Shown: positions 17,364 through 25,492 of the stretch, piece by piece | Layout: each line of letters starts with the position of its first letter | How positions within the stretch are numbered: the first letter of the stretch is position 1 | NCBI RefSeq assembly: GCF_001440405.1 | Contig: NZ_LLXX01000239.1 | Coordinates: 49,472 to 100,217, forward strand | Length of the DNA stretch: 50,746 nt | Reading direction: 5' to 3' | Source of the DNA: Bradyrhizobium valentinum | Lineage (GTDB): Bacteria > Pseudomonadota > Alphaproteobacteria > Rhizobiales > Xanthobacteraceae | Made by a program: the position numbers and the translations under genes | The notes under the pieces: model-generated | Told to the model about the DNA's origin: nothing | The model's database searches: none | The model's input: the letters and a program-made list of their open reading frames with translations, nothing else

Positions 17364-17378
17364 GCATTTTCAAAATGC
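17364..17378. promoter_or_regulatory. Candidate IclR operator 2 (15-bp palindrome)
   Basis: GCATTTTCAAAATGC is a perfect palindrome with 7-bp arms around a central C, ending 27 bp before the ATG of the Bug receptor. At this position, a bound repressor would block transcription of the catabolic operon. It could also form a small mRNA hairpin ahead of the ribosome site. Confidence 0.45.
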
Positions 17379-17405
17379 TCGAACAACAGCCAAAGGGAGG
17401 TACGC

Positions 17406-18416
17406 ATGCAGAAGAGCAATGTCACCCGTCCTTCGGGACCCGCAGCACGCCGGGGCCTGCAGATCAGTCTTGCCGCTTTATCGCTGGTAGCGGCATTGGC
17501 CGCCACCCCGGTTCGAGCCGAATACCCCGCCAAGATCATCAAGATCGTGGTTCCCTTCGCATCCGGCGGCGGTACCGACATCATCGCGCGCACGCTGGCT
17601 CAGGAAATCTCGCCGGATCTGGGCAAGTCGGTCATCATCGAAAACAAGCCGGGGGCCGGCACCATCATCGGAACGAAGACTGTCGCCACCAGCGAGCCTG
17701 ATGGCTACACGCTGCTGCTGGCAAGCTTCTCCCATGCGGTCAATCCGAGTTTGAACGACAAGCTTCCATTTGATCCGCACAAGGATTTCGCGGCGGTCTC
17801 GCTGATCGCGCGATCCCTCAACATCGTTGTGGTGAATCCGGCATCGAAGATCAAATCGATCCCCGACCTGATCGCGGAAGCCAAGGCCAAACCCGCGAAG
17901 CTCAACTACGGCACGTTCGGGACTGGAACTTCGGCCCATTTGGCTGGAGAACTGTTCAAATCGATGGCGAATGTGAACCTGACAACGGTGTCCTACAGGG
18001 GCGCTGCGCCGGCGATCACCGATCTCCTGGGCGGCCAGATCGATGTCATTTTCACCACGGTGGCAAGCGCAGCCTCGCTTGTCGGAGCTGGGCAACTCCG
18101 GGCACTGGCTGTCACGACTGCCGAGCGCTCGCCCGCGTTCCCCGATTTGCCGACGGTCGCCGAGGGTGGGGTACCAGGCTACGCCGCAGAGAGTTGGTAC
18201 GGATTGTACGCGCCGGCCAAGACGCCCGCGCCGATCATCGAGCGTCTGAACAAGGCCGTCGCAAAGGCCGTTCAGTCCGCCGCTTTCAAGCGACTCGAGA
18301 GCAACGAAGGCCTGATCATGGTCGGCAGCTCTCCCGAAGCCCTCGATCGCTATGTTCGGGACGAGGAAGCCCGATGGCGCGAGCTGATCAAGGACGCGAA
18401 TATCAAGGCGGAATAG
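17406..18416 (+). CDS. Bug-type (TctC) periplasmic solute receptor, first of three
   Basis: A 336-aa receptor of the tripartite tricarboxylate transporter family. The signal peptide ends TPVRA before EYPAKIIKIVVPFASGGGTD, the family's N-terminal ligand-site block. IENKPGAGTIIGTKTVA, EPDGYTLLLAS and a VSYRGAAPAITDLLGGQID block follow. AAAGGGAGG lies just before the ATG. No TctA/TctB membrane genes are nearby, which is common for Bug proteins. It is followed by a crotonase and an acyl-CoA synthetase, so its ligand is probably a carboxylate that is then converted to a CoA thioester. Confidence 0.93.
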   Translation: MQKSNVTRPSGPAARRGLQISLAALSLVAALAATPVRAEYPAKIIKIVVPFASGGGTDIIARTLAQEISPDLGKSVIIENKPGAGTIIGTKTVATSEPDGYTLLLASFSHAVNPSLNDKLPFDPHKDFAAVSLIARSLNIVVVNPASKIKSIPDLIAEAKAKPAKLNYGTFGTGTSAHLAGELFKSMANVNLTTVSYRGAAPAITDLLGGQIDVIFTTVASAASLVGAGQLRALAVTTAERSPAFPDLPTVAEGGVPGYAAESWYGLYAPAKTPAPIIERLNKAVAKAVQSAAFKRLESNEGLIMVGSSPEALDRYVRDEEARWRELIKDANIKAE

Positions 18417-18510
18417 CGTTCTGCGACGTTGCGCCAACGTCCTTGCGTTTTGGCGAAGTCACGCCGCGCCGCGAGCGTACTAGATTCCTTCACCGGTTTG
18501 AGAGGTAACC

Positions 18511-19293
18511 ATGACGAGCCTGGTCGAGTTGTCAGTTGAGGATTCAGTCGCGATCGTGAGGTTAAACAGGCCGGATGTGCGCAACGCTATCAATGACGAG
18601 ATGCGCGCTCAGTTCATCGCCGCCCTCGATCGAGCAGGTAACGACGAGGCTGTGCGCGCCGTCGTTTTGACCGGAAATGGCAAGTCGTTTTGTTCGGGGG
18701 GCGACATTTCCGGCATGCGCGATCGGTTGCAGGCGCCGTCCGGAAAGGTGGCATTCAACGGCTGGCGGAGGCAGCAGCAGACTCACAGGAGCGTTGCGGC
18801 GCTTCACGGCATGGGAAAGGTGACTGTGGCCGCCGTGAACGGCGCTGCGGCGGGTCTCGGATGCGACATGGCGCTCGCGTGCGATTTCATCGTGGCCTCC
18901 GATGAGGCCATGTTCAGCATGAGTTTTGTTCGTCGTGGATTGGTTTCCGATGGCGGAGGAATGTACTTCTTGCCGCGTCGGGTAGGCTTGTCGCGCGCGA
19001 AAGAGATGATCTTCACCGGCCGTGCCGTGGGTTCAACCGAAGCGCTCGCGATTGGACTGGCGGATCGTGTGCGTCCGGCGGCGACCCTGGTGCATGACGC
19101 GACAGCATGGGCGCGCGATCTCAGTCGGGGTTCTATCGCGGCGATCGCTCTCACCAAGGGCATCATGGACCGCACATTTGAAACTGCCGAAGAGCAGGTC
19201 TTTGCGCTCGGCCGGGAAGCCCAGGCCATCTGCTACACGACCTCCGAACACCGGGAATCCGTCGCGGCATTCCTCGACAAATCCGCGCGCTAG
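18511..19293 (+). CDS. Crotonase-fold enzyme, isomerase-like (PaaG-type) rather than hydratase
   Basis: A 260-aa enoyl-CoA hydratase/isomerase-family protein. The oxyanion-hole regions are FCSGGDISGM and NGAAAGLGCDMALACD. The two catalytic glutamates of classical hydratases are absent: the GCE glutamate is Asp119 (GCD) and the PE glutamate position is Phe139 (MSFVRRGL). Instead, GLVSDGGGMYFLPRRVG carries Asp147, as in PaaG-like delta3-delta2 isomerases (GL-P-D-SGG pattern). Double-bond isomerisation of an unsaturated acyl-CoA is therefore more likely than hydration. Its TAG stop sits in the ribosome site of the next gene, so the two are translationally linked. Confidence 0.88.
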   Translation: MTSLVELSVEDSVAIVRLNRPDVRNAINDEMRAQFIAALDRAGNDEAVRAVVLTGNGKSFCSGGDISGMRDRLQAPSGKVAFNGWRRQQQTHRSVAALHGMGKVTVAAVNGAAAGLGCDMALACDFIVASDEAMFSMSFVRRGLVSDGGGMYFLPRRVGLSRAKEMIFTGRAVGSTEALAIGLADRVRPAATLVHDATAWARDLSRGSIAAIALTKGIMDRTFETAEEQVFALGREAQAICYTTSEHRESVAAFLDKSAR

Positions 19294-19303
19294 GAGGACC
19301 GGT

Positions 19304-21412
19304 ATGGATGCGCTGGAACGTTTGATCCGACCGAAGAGCGTGGCAATTATCGGCGCTTCAGCCGATGCCGGCAAACTGACCGGCCGTCCGCTGGCCTTTC
19401 TGGAGAAGTATGGCTACGGGCATGAAGTCTTCCCGGTCAACCCGCGCTATCAATCGATTGGACGCTATCCGTGTTTTCCGGATATCCGGTCGCTGCCGCA
19501 TGCTCCCGATGTCGCGATCGTCCTGGTCGGCTCCAGCCGTGTTCTCGACGCGGTCAAGGATCTGGGAGCCATCGGAACCGGGGCGGCGGTCGTTCTTGCC
19601 GGCGGATTTGGTGAAAGCGGCGCGGAAGGAATGGCGCGACAGCAACGGCTGAAAAGCGCAGCCGGCAATATGCGGCTTCTTGGACCGAATACGATCGGCC
19701 TCGTCAATGTCACCGACGGCATCGCCCTCTCCGCGAGTGCGGCGCTTCAGGTCAACGAACTGGTGCCCGGCTCCATCGCGCTGGTTTCTCAAAGCGGCGG
19801 CATCCTTGGGTCGCTGCTGTCGCGAGCCGATGCCCAGGGCGTCGGGTTTTCCAAACTGGTCGCGACGGGCAACGAATCCGACATCGACGTGTCCGATCTG
19901 ATCAACTACCTGGTCGATGATCCCGCCACGAAGGTGATTGCGCTCTATCTGGAGGGCCTTCGCAAGCCGGCACAGTTTCGGCGGGCGGCACTGCGGGCAG
20001 CGGAAGCTGGCAAGCCAATTGTCGCCTTTAAAGTCGGGCGATCGGAGTCTGGTATCCAGTCAGCAAGTTCGCATACCGGAGCGTTGGCGGGATCGGATGT
20101 CGTCTACGATGCATTGTTCAGGCAACTCGGCATCATCAGAGCACTGTACTTCTCTGATCTGCTCGATATCCCGCTCGCGCTGAGTTCTGGGCGCCGACTG
20201 AAAGGCCGCCGCGTCGCCGTGGTAACATCAACTGGCGGCGCGGCGAGTTTGGTCGCCGATGCAGCCGGCCTGGCGGGGTTCGAAACCCCGGCACCAGACC
20301 CGATGACTGCTGGCCGCCTGAAGGCTTTAAACATTCCCGATGCGGTGCTGGATCGAAACCCCATCGACGTCACGCTCGCGGGCGTGAAATCCGAGTATTT
20401 TCGAGATGTGCTCGACAGCGTGCTCGAAAGTCCTTCCTACGATGCAGTTGCCGTCATTTTGGGTTCGTCTTCGATCACAGAACCGGAGACTGTCGGCGCG
20501 CCGTTGCGCGATTGTTTCGCCCGGACCGACAAGCCCGTTGTGGTATTTGCCAGCCCCCACGCGCCGCACGCGGTCAGGCATCTCAATCTCGCGGGCATAC
20601 CAACCTTTGCAGCGCCTGAGGCCTGCGCCGCGGCATTTTCCGCAATGTGGCGCATTCACCGAAAGACCTCACCGCAAACCGGTGATCCGGCTATGCCCGT
20701 GGCGGTCGGGGCTGACATCCGGCGCATGCTGCGTCCCGGTCCTCTCAACGAGTATGAGAGCAAGGCGCTATTTGCGAAATTCGGCGTTCCGGTCACCCGT
20801 GAGATCTGTGCTGCCACGCCCGAGGAAGCTGCGTCTGCAGCGGCACGCTTCCAGGGCAACGTCGTCATCAAGGCGCTTTCACGCGACGTGCTTCACAAAT
20901 CCGATGTCGGCGGAGTTGCAGTCAACATCTCTTCCAGCGATGTCGCGGCCACTTGCACGCGGATTGCGGAAACATTCTCGTTGGCGACGAATCGAAAGGC
21001 CGAAGGATTCCTGGTCCAGGAACTGGTGACCGGCGCGATCGAATTGATCCTGGGCCTTAAGCATGACAATCAGCTTGGACCTTCGATCCTGTTGGGCATG
21101 GGCGGCATCACAGCCGAACTTTACAAGGACACCGTCGTGAGGCTGGCGCCGCTTTCGCGAAAGGATGCGGAGGAAATGATCGGCGAGTTGAAGTCCGCCC
21201 CGCTGCTGAGCGGCTTTCGCGGCCGCCCGGTTGCGGATGTCGAGGCCCTTATCGACGCCATGCTTGCATTTTCAAGCATGGTATCTTCGATCGGGACAAA
21301 CCTGCTGGAGGCGGAGATCAATCCCTTGTTTGTCTTGCCGCGGGGGAGCGGAGTGAGGGCGGCGGACGGCGTCGCGGTGGTGGCGGCAGACAAAGCGGAG
21401 ATCGGAGGTTAA
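19304..21412 (+). CDS. ADP-forming acyl-CoA synthetase, fused alpha-beta
   Basis: A 702-aa single-chain NDP-forming acyl-CoA synthetase. Domain order: CoA-binding Rossmann domain (RPKSVAIIGASADAGKLTGRP, about 1-130), succinyl-CoA-ligase-like domains with SSHTGALAGS holding the phosphorylated histidine (His257), then an ATP-grasp domain from about residue 480 (LNEYESKALFAKFGVPVTRE, VVIKALSRDVLHKSDVGGV, LLGMGG, EINPLFV). It converts a carboxylate, ATP and CoA to acyl-CoA, ADP and phosphate, reversibly. The ATG at 19304 has TAGGAGG upstream overlapping the crotonase stop; the frame is open further upstream but there lies inside the crotonase gene. It completes an uptake-activation-isomerisation operon. 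Confidence 0.92.
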   Translation: MDALERLIRPKSVAIIGASADAGKLTGRPLAFLEKYGYGHEVFPVNPRYQSIGRYPCFPDIRSLPHAPDVAIVLVGSSRVLDAVKDLGAIGTGAAVVLAGGFGESGAEGMARQQRLKSAAGNMRLLGPNTIGLVNVTDGIALSASAALQVNELVPGSIALVSQSGGILGSLLSRADAQGVGFSKLVATGNESDIDVSDLINYLVDDPATKVIALYLEGLRKPAQFRRAALRAAEAGKPIVAFKVGRSESGIQSASSHTGALAGSDVVYDALFRQLGIIRALYFSDLLDIPLALSSGRRLKGRRVAVVTSTGGAASLVADAAGLAGFETPAPDPMTAGRLKALNIPDAVLDRNPIDVTLAGVKSEYFRDVLDSVLESPSYDAVAVILGSSSITEPETVGAPLRDCFARTDKPVVVFASPHAPHAVRHLNLAGIPTFAAPEACAAAFSAMWRIHRKTSPQTGDPAMPVAVGADIRRMLRPGPLNEYESKALFAKFGVPVTREICAATPEEAASAAARFQGNVVIKALSRDVLHKSDVGGVAVNISSSDVAATCTRIAETFSLATNRKAEGFLVQELVTGAIELILGLKHDNQLGPSILLGMGGITAELYKDTVVRLAPLSRKDAEEMIGELKSAPLLSGFRGRPVADVEALIDAMLAFSSMVSSIGTNLLEAEINPLFVLPRGSGVRAADGVAVVAADKAEIGG

Positions 21413-21463
21413 AAACCTGGCGAAACAGGCTGTTGCGGTGCACAATGAGCACTCCAAAACGAA

Positions 21464-21501
21464 CGGCCCGCCGTAACCCAAAGAGTTGTTCTGGTGGGCC
21501 G
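21464..21501 (+). terminator. Possible terminator after the CoA-synthetase operon
   Basis: CGGCCCGCC (21464-21472) pairs with GGTGGGCCG (21493-21501) across a 20-nt loop with one G-U pair, followed by CTTGCTTTA. Located 52 bp after the synthetase stop and before hemC. The weak T-run makes termination plausible but unproven. Confidence 0.4.
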
Positions 21502-21559
21502 CTTGCTTTATCCCCCTACGCACGAAACAGCAGCTTGATCGCTTTCGAACGGAGACCTT

Positions 21560-22561
21560 GTGTCGGGACAGACCTTGAAGATCGGCACGCGCAAGAGCGC
21601 GATGGCGCTGGCGCAGACGGAAGCGATCGCGCGGCTGCTCTGCGCCGCCGATTCCGCGCTCGATGTCGAGATCGTCAAGTTCGAAACCCGCGGCGATCAG
21701 GACCAGACCAGCAAACTGCTTCGCCATGGCGGCAAGGGCGGCGCCTTCGTCGCCGAAATTCGCGAAGCCATGCGCGGCGGCGAATTGCAGGCGGCGATGC
21801 ATTCGCTGAAGGACGTTCCCGGTAACGAAGAGACGCCGGGCCTGATCATCGCGGCGACGCTGCCGCGCGACGCCGCCAACGACGCACTGGTGCTGCGGTC
21901 CGGCGTCTCGCTGGAGGATTTCCGCGCATCGAAGGGCAGGGGCTTCAAGATCGGGACCAATGCGGTGCGCCGTGCCGCCTATCTGCGCCGGCTGTTTCCC
22001 GAGGCGACCGTGATCCACTTTCGCGGCGCGGCCGATACCCGGGTGGCAAAACTCGATCGCGGTGACAAGCAACGGCTTCCCGATGGCGGCGAGGTCGGTC
22101 CTGCGGACGCGCTGGTGATGGCGCGATCAGGGCTCGAGCGCATCGGAATGGCTTCACGTATTGTCCATGACTTTTCGGTTCGCGAGATGCTGCCAGCGGT
22201 AGGGCAGGGCATCGTCGCGGTCGAGTGCGTCGAGAGGGACTGGCTCACGCGCGGACGCCTCGCAAAGATCGAGGACGCCTCGTCGCGGCGCTGCGCCGAG
22301 GCCGAGCGCGAGGTGCTGTGGGTGTTGAACGGCCATTGCAACTCGCCGATCGCCGGCCATGCCACGCTGGCGGGCCGCGAGATGACGCTGACGGCCGCCG
22401 TGCTCGACGAAGCCGGCGACCGCTTCATCGAGGTCTCGCAGCGTGGCCCTGCGGATCGGCCCCGCGAACTCGGCCGCGCCGTCGGTCTCGACCTGCTTGA
22501 CAAGGGCGCCGCCGAAATCATCGCGCGCACACGGCCGGAGGAAACGTCGCTGCTTTCATGA
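21560..22561 (+). CDS. hemC: Divergent hydroxymethylbilane synthase (porphobilinogen deaminase)
   Basis: A 333-aa HemC-family protein; the family polymerises four porphobilinogens to hydroxymethylbilane in tetrapyrrole synthesis. Key residues are kept: Arg11/Ser13 in GTRKSAMAL, HSLKDVP (Lys84, Asp85), Arg137/Arg138 in GTNAVRRAAY, FRGAADTRVAKLD, AVGQGIVAVE and the dipyrromethane cysteine Cys260 in LNGHCNSPIAG. Surrounding motifs differ from the usual ones (GTSSLRR, RGNVDTR, GALGIE), and there is an extra stretch around residues 168-182. The GTG start at 21560 is preceded by GGAG. No other heme gene is near. It could be a second, specialised HemC; I cannot check for a canonical copy elsewhere. 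Confidence 0.85.
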   Translation: MSGQTLKIGTRKSAMALAQTEAIARLLCAADSALDVEIVKFETRGDQDQTSKLLRHGGKGGAFVAEIREAMRGGELQAAMHSLKDVPGNEETPGLIIAATLPRDAANDALVLRSGVSLEDFRASKGRGFKIGTNAVRRAAYLRRLFPEATVIHFRGAADTRVAKLDRGDKQRLPDGGEVGPADALVMARSGLERIGMASRIVHDFSVREMLPAVGQGIVAVECVERDWLTRGRLAKIEDASSRRCAEAEREVLWVLNGHCNSPIAGHATLAGREMTLTAAVLDEAGDRFIEVSQRGPADRPRELGRAVGLDLLDKGAAEIIARTRPEETSLLS

Positions 22562-22582
22562 GGCTGCCGATATCGCGCCGAG

Positions 22583-22730
22583 CGTCATTGCGAGCCAACG
22601 GGTCGCGCGAATGCGCGTCCGATGACAGGCTCCGCGAAGCAATCCATCTATCCCCGAGCCGAACGTGGATTGCTTCGCGGAGCCTGTCATCCGGCGGCGC
22701 TTAGCGCCGACCGGGTGGCTCGCAATGACG
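22583..22730. repeat. Intergenic palindromic element, family B
   Basis: Nested inverted repeats between the convergent hemC and the 74-aa gene. The outer arms are 15 bp and perfect (CGTCATTGCGAGCCA at 22583 and TGGCTCGCAATGACG at 22716). The inner arms are 26 bp and perfect (22621-22646 and 22666-22691) around a 19-nt loop. This is a REP-like element, able to form a cruciform or a long RNA hairpin and perhaps act as a bidirectional terminator. A 17-bp piece (CGATGACAGGCTCCGCG) recurs at 29608-29624. Confidence 0.8.
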
Positions 22731-22789
22731 TGGATAGGCCGCGGCGTACGCGCGGTGGCGCAATGACGGCGGTGAGTGTCACAGCCAAA

Positions 22790-23014
22790 TCACGCCGCCA
22801 GATCCTGCAACAGCAGCGATGAGCCGCGAATCAGCACCTTGCGTCCCTTCGCCGTGATGGCGGGCGCATCGCCGTTCATGGTGGCAAGTTCGAGCGCGAT
22901 GAGGCCGTCGATCGTGAAGCGGCTCATGCGCGGCAGCTTTGATGCTGGCGTCCGCAATGCCTTCAGCGTTTCCCACTGGGCCGGCGTCAGCTCGTAGTCG
23001 ACTTCTTCGTTCAT
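22790..23014 (-). CDS. Small protein of unknown function (74 aa)
   Basis: I do not recognise a family. The ATG at 23014 follows GAGG and starts MNEEVDYELTPAQWETLKALR. The rest (FTIDGLIALELATMNGD, ITAKGRKVLIRGSSLLLQDL) has the amphipathic helix pattern and the late charged turn of a winged-helix-like domain. It has no signal peptide or membrane segment. It is flanked by palindromic repeats on both sides, so it probably forms its own transcription unit. Codon use fits the neighbours, which supports a real gene. Confidence 0.6.
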   Translation of the reverse strand: MNEEVDYELTPAQWETLKALRTPASKLPRMSRFTIDGLIALELATMNGDAPAITAKGRKVLIRGSSLLLQDLAA

Positions 23015-23317
23015 GGTACCTCGGCTTCCCACAATTCCTGTGGCGCCTCATAGCGAGCGCACATGAAATTCGTGCGACCGCAACGAGTCGGTATTTCGAC
23101 AAGCGACGATGCGCTGTCACATCATCGTGTCATTGGAATCCATCGATTTCGTCGAATCACGCGGGCAGCCAAAAACAAACAACGCTGGCGCAGGTCGCAT
23201 GAGCAGGGGCGCGTCAAAAAGACCGCCCAATCGCCGCAACCCTTAAGAGAAAGTTACTAACCAAAGGTAAATTTTAGGACTGTCAGGACACGGTTTCCGC
23301 GTCCACTTCTGCCAAAC

Positions 23318-23417
23318 CTCATCCTGAGGAGCCGCGTAGCGGCGTCTCGAAGGATGAATGGCGCCGGCGGGGCCGCATGGTTCGAGACGGCGCTAAAGCG
23401 CCTCCTCACCATGAGGG
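23318..23417. repeat. Intergenic palindromic element, family A
   Basis: The element begins CTCATCCTGAGGAG and ends CTCCTCACCATGAGGG, with inner arms CGTCTCGAA (23343-23351) and TTCGAGACG (23381-23389). Its first 45 bp recur inverted at 29678-29722 with one mismatch, and its last 20 bp recur inverted and perfectly at 29563-29582. It lies in the 432-bp gap between the 74-aa gene's start and the SDR gene's end. I recognise nothing else in 23015-23317. Confidence 0.8.
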
Positions 23418-23446
23418 TCTGATAGCTTCTTGTGCGGTTTTGCCTT

Positions 23447-24247
23447 CTATCCCCGCCGTACGCTTGCACCGCCATCGACCGGCAGCGTCACGCCGGTGAT
23501 GAAACTCGCTTCGTCCGACGCAAGAAACAGCGCAGCGTTGGCGACGTCCCAGCCGGTGCCCATCTTCTGGCGCAGCGGAACTTTCGCGTCGCGTTCGGCC
23601 TCGACTTCGGCGCGGCTTTTCTTGAACTCGCGCGCGCGGGTATCGACGGCCATCGGCGTGTTCATCAGCCCGGGCAGGATGACGTTGGCGCGGATGCCGT
23701 ATTGCGCGTTCTGATAGGCGAGCTGTTCGGTGAAGGCGATCATCGCCGACTTGGTCGCCTTGTATGCCACGTAAGGATAGGTCGTGATCGCGGCCATCGA
23801 GGAGATGTTGATGATCGCGCCGCTTTTCTGCGCCCGCATGATCGGGATCACATGCTTGGCGGCCCACACGCAGCTCTTCAGGTTGATCGCTACGCAGCGG
23901 TCGAACGCTTCCTCTGATATCTCAAGCAACTCGGCGTCGCCGCCGGAAAGGCTGACGCCAACATTGTTGTGCAGCACGTCGATGCGACCCCAGCGTCCTT
24001 TCGCATCCTCCGCCATCGCCTCGAGCTCGGCATTTTTGGTGACGTCGGCCTTGAACGCCGCCGAGGAGCCGCCGCTGGCGGCGATCATGTCGACGGTCTC
24101 CTGAGCAGAGGCCAGATTGTGATCGACGCACAAGACCTTCGCGCCTTCGCGCGCAAAGGTGAGCGCTGTGGCGCGGCCGTTGCCGATGCCTTCACCGGGG
24201 CTTTGGCCGGCGCCGACGACGATGGCGACACGATCTTTCAGGCGCAT
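23447..24247 (-). CDS. Short-chain dehydrogenase/reductase
   Basis: A 266-aa classical SDR. The nucleotide-binding region is VAIVVGAGQSPGEGIGNGRA, wider than the usual TGxxxGxG; LHNNVGVS stands for the NNAG motif. The catalytic residues are Ser in INISSMAA and the Tyr/Lys of AYKATKSA. VCVD-type acidic residue (LCVDHN) after the second strand suggests NAD+ preference. The C-terminus FITGVTLPVDGG is typical. It follows the hotdog-protein gene on the same strand (107 bp), so the two may share a transcript. The substrate is unknown. Confidence 0.9.
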   Translation of the reverse strand: MRLKDRVAIVVGAGQSPGEGIGNGRATALTFAREGAKVLCVDHNLASAQETVDMIAASGGSSAAFKADVTKNAELEAMAEDAKGRWGRIDVLHNNVGVSLSGGDAELLEISEEAFDRCVAINLKSCVWAAKHVIPIMRAQKSGAIINISSMAAITTYPYVAYKATKSAMIAFTEQLAYQNAQYGIRANVILPGLMNTPMAVDTRAREFKKSRAEVEAERDAKVPLRQKMGTGWDVANAALFLASDEASFITGVTLPVDGGASVRRG

Positions 24248-24354
24248 CTCACTCCACTCCCGGGATCGGGTACTGTTTCAGTACCTCTTTGGTGTTTCGC
24301 TTGAGCGTGTCGCGGTATTCGGGGGCGACCTGATCGGTTTCCGGACAGGCTCAG

Positions 24355-25299
24355 CTAGCCGTAGAGCGCTTTGTGCTCCCGCTCGTAGGTGGCGTAGGAA
24401 TCCTTGATGCTCGCCATGTTCAAGAGCATGGTTGCAACCAGTGCGTCGTCGGCGCCGAACACGGTGGTGCGCATCCATACGCTCTCGGTGCGGCGGCTGC
24501 CGCTAAGCGCAACCACTTCGCGCTCGGTCGTGTAGCTCTCGCCGGCGAATAGCGGGCCGCGCAGCAGGCGGATTTCCTGATCCGCAAACAGCCCGACCGC
24601 GGGCCCGCGCACCGGCAGCTTGTCTTCGCGCGCGCGGTATTGAAACAGCACGCTCAGCATCTCGATCGGAATAATGGCGCGGCCCCAGGGGTTGAGCTCC
24701 TGCGAATAATACGCCGAAGGCTCGGTGATGACCTTCAGCTTCTGCTCAAGCGAAAACGGATAGAGGTCGCCCATGTGCTGGTCGAAATCCATTCTAACCG
24801 TCTGGCGGGGTGTCTTCATGCCGACCTTGAGGTCGACGAGAATAACAGGATCGGCAAGCGGCTTCAGTTCGCCGAGCCGCCGCGCCAGCGCCGTGTCCGT
24901 TCCGTCGCCGCCGACCGACGCGGTGCCGCGCAAAATCTCGGTGCCGTCGCGCTTGGTCATGCCGATCGCGCAGATCGTCTGACCTGGCTTCGGCCTTTCG
25001 ATGTTGGCCTGCACTTCCTCGCCCTCGAAGGCGGGGTTGCGGTAATGGGCGGATAGGCAGCCGGTTTCGAACCAGGCTTGGCCCCAGATGCGTTCGCATA
25101 GCGGCGCGAACTGGCTGAAATGGGTCGGCCCCTCGATGGTGCCGCCCTGAAACCCGAGCTTTTGCGCGGTCGCATCGTCGTGGATCGAGGCGTGAGAATC
25201 ATACACCTGCGCATGGAGCATCTGCTTCGGGCTCCGCCACGGCCCAACGAGCAGATTGCCGCTCTCCAGTATCTCGGTCCTGAACGCCGCTTCTGTCAT
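24355..25299 (-). CDS. Hotdog-fold protein, MaoC-like
   Basis: A 314-aa protein with the R-hydratase/MaoC-like pattern SHASIHDDATAQKLGFQGGT followed by IEGPTHFSQFAPLC (about residues 34-68) and a second hotdog-like half further on (FDQHMGDLYPF to AGESYTTEREVVAL). Such proteins usually hydrate enoyl-CoA or act as thioesterases on CoA substrates. The ATG at 25299 gives MTEAAFRTEILESGNLLVG; the frame is open 198 codons further upstream, but that stretch is antisense to the oxidoreductase gene and was excluded. It is divergent from the oxidoreductase and upstream of the SDR. Confidence 0.75.
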   Translation of the reverse strand: MTEAAFRTEILESGNLLVGPWRSPKQMLHAQVYDSHASIHDDATAQKLGFQGGTIEGPTHFSQFAPLCERIWGQAWFETGCLSAHYRNPAFEGEEVQANIERPKPGQTICAIGMTKRDGTEILRGTASVGGDGTDTALARRLGELKPLADPVILVDLKVGMKTPRQTVRMDFDQHMGDLYPFSLEQKLKVITEPSAYYSQELNPWGRAIIPIEMLSVLFQYRAREDKLPVRGPAVGLFADQEIRLLRGPLFAGESYTTEREVVALSGSRRTESVWMRTTVFGADDALVATMLLNMASIKDSYATYEREHKALYG

Positions 25300-25449
25300 C
25301 CCTGGTGTCTCCCTTTGCCCGCAGCGTTTCAAAGAAGGCAGGGTTCGGCAAGAGGCCGGCTGATCCACAAGACAGTGAGATATGTCCTGCGGCCATGAAT
25401 CCACGCTGGGCACGCATAGCAAAATCAGTGCATTCTGTTCCCAATTAGA

Positions 25450-25466
25450 CCGGTTCAAATAACCGG
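25450..25466. promoter_or_regulatory. Palindrome upstream of the indolepyruvate oxidoreductase
   Basis: CCGGTTCAAATAACCGG has perfect 6-bp arms around CAAAT and ends 26 bp before the oxidoreductase ATG, in the 193-bp divergent region. It is a candidate operator for an unlinked regulator; no regulator gene is adjacent. Confidence 0.35.
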
Positions 25467-25492
25467 CGGAACGCGCGACGGGGAGCGAACGA

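Noticed and set aside
21560..22561. hemC as a pseudogene because of its unusual motifs.
   Set aside because: The frame is intact and the catalytic Lys, Asp, Arg and Cys residues are all present.
22583..22730. Insertion sequence ends, because of long perfect inverted repeats.
   Set aside because: There is no transposase gene and the arms are only 19 nt apart, so a REP-like element fits better.
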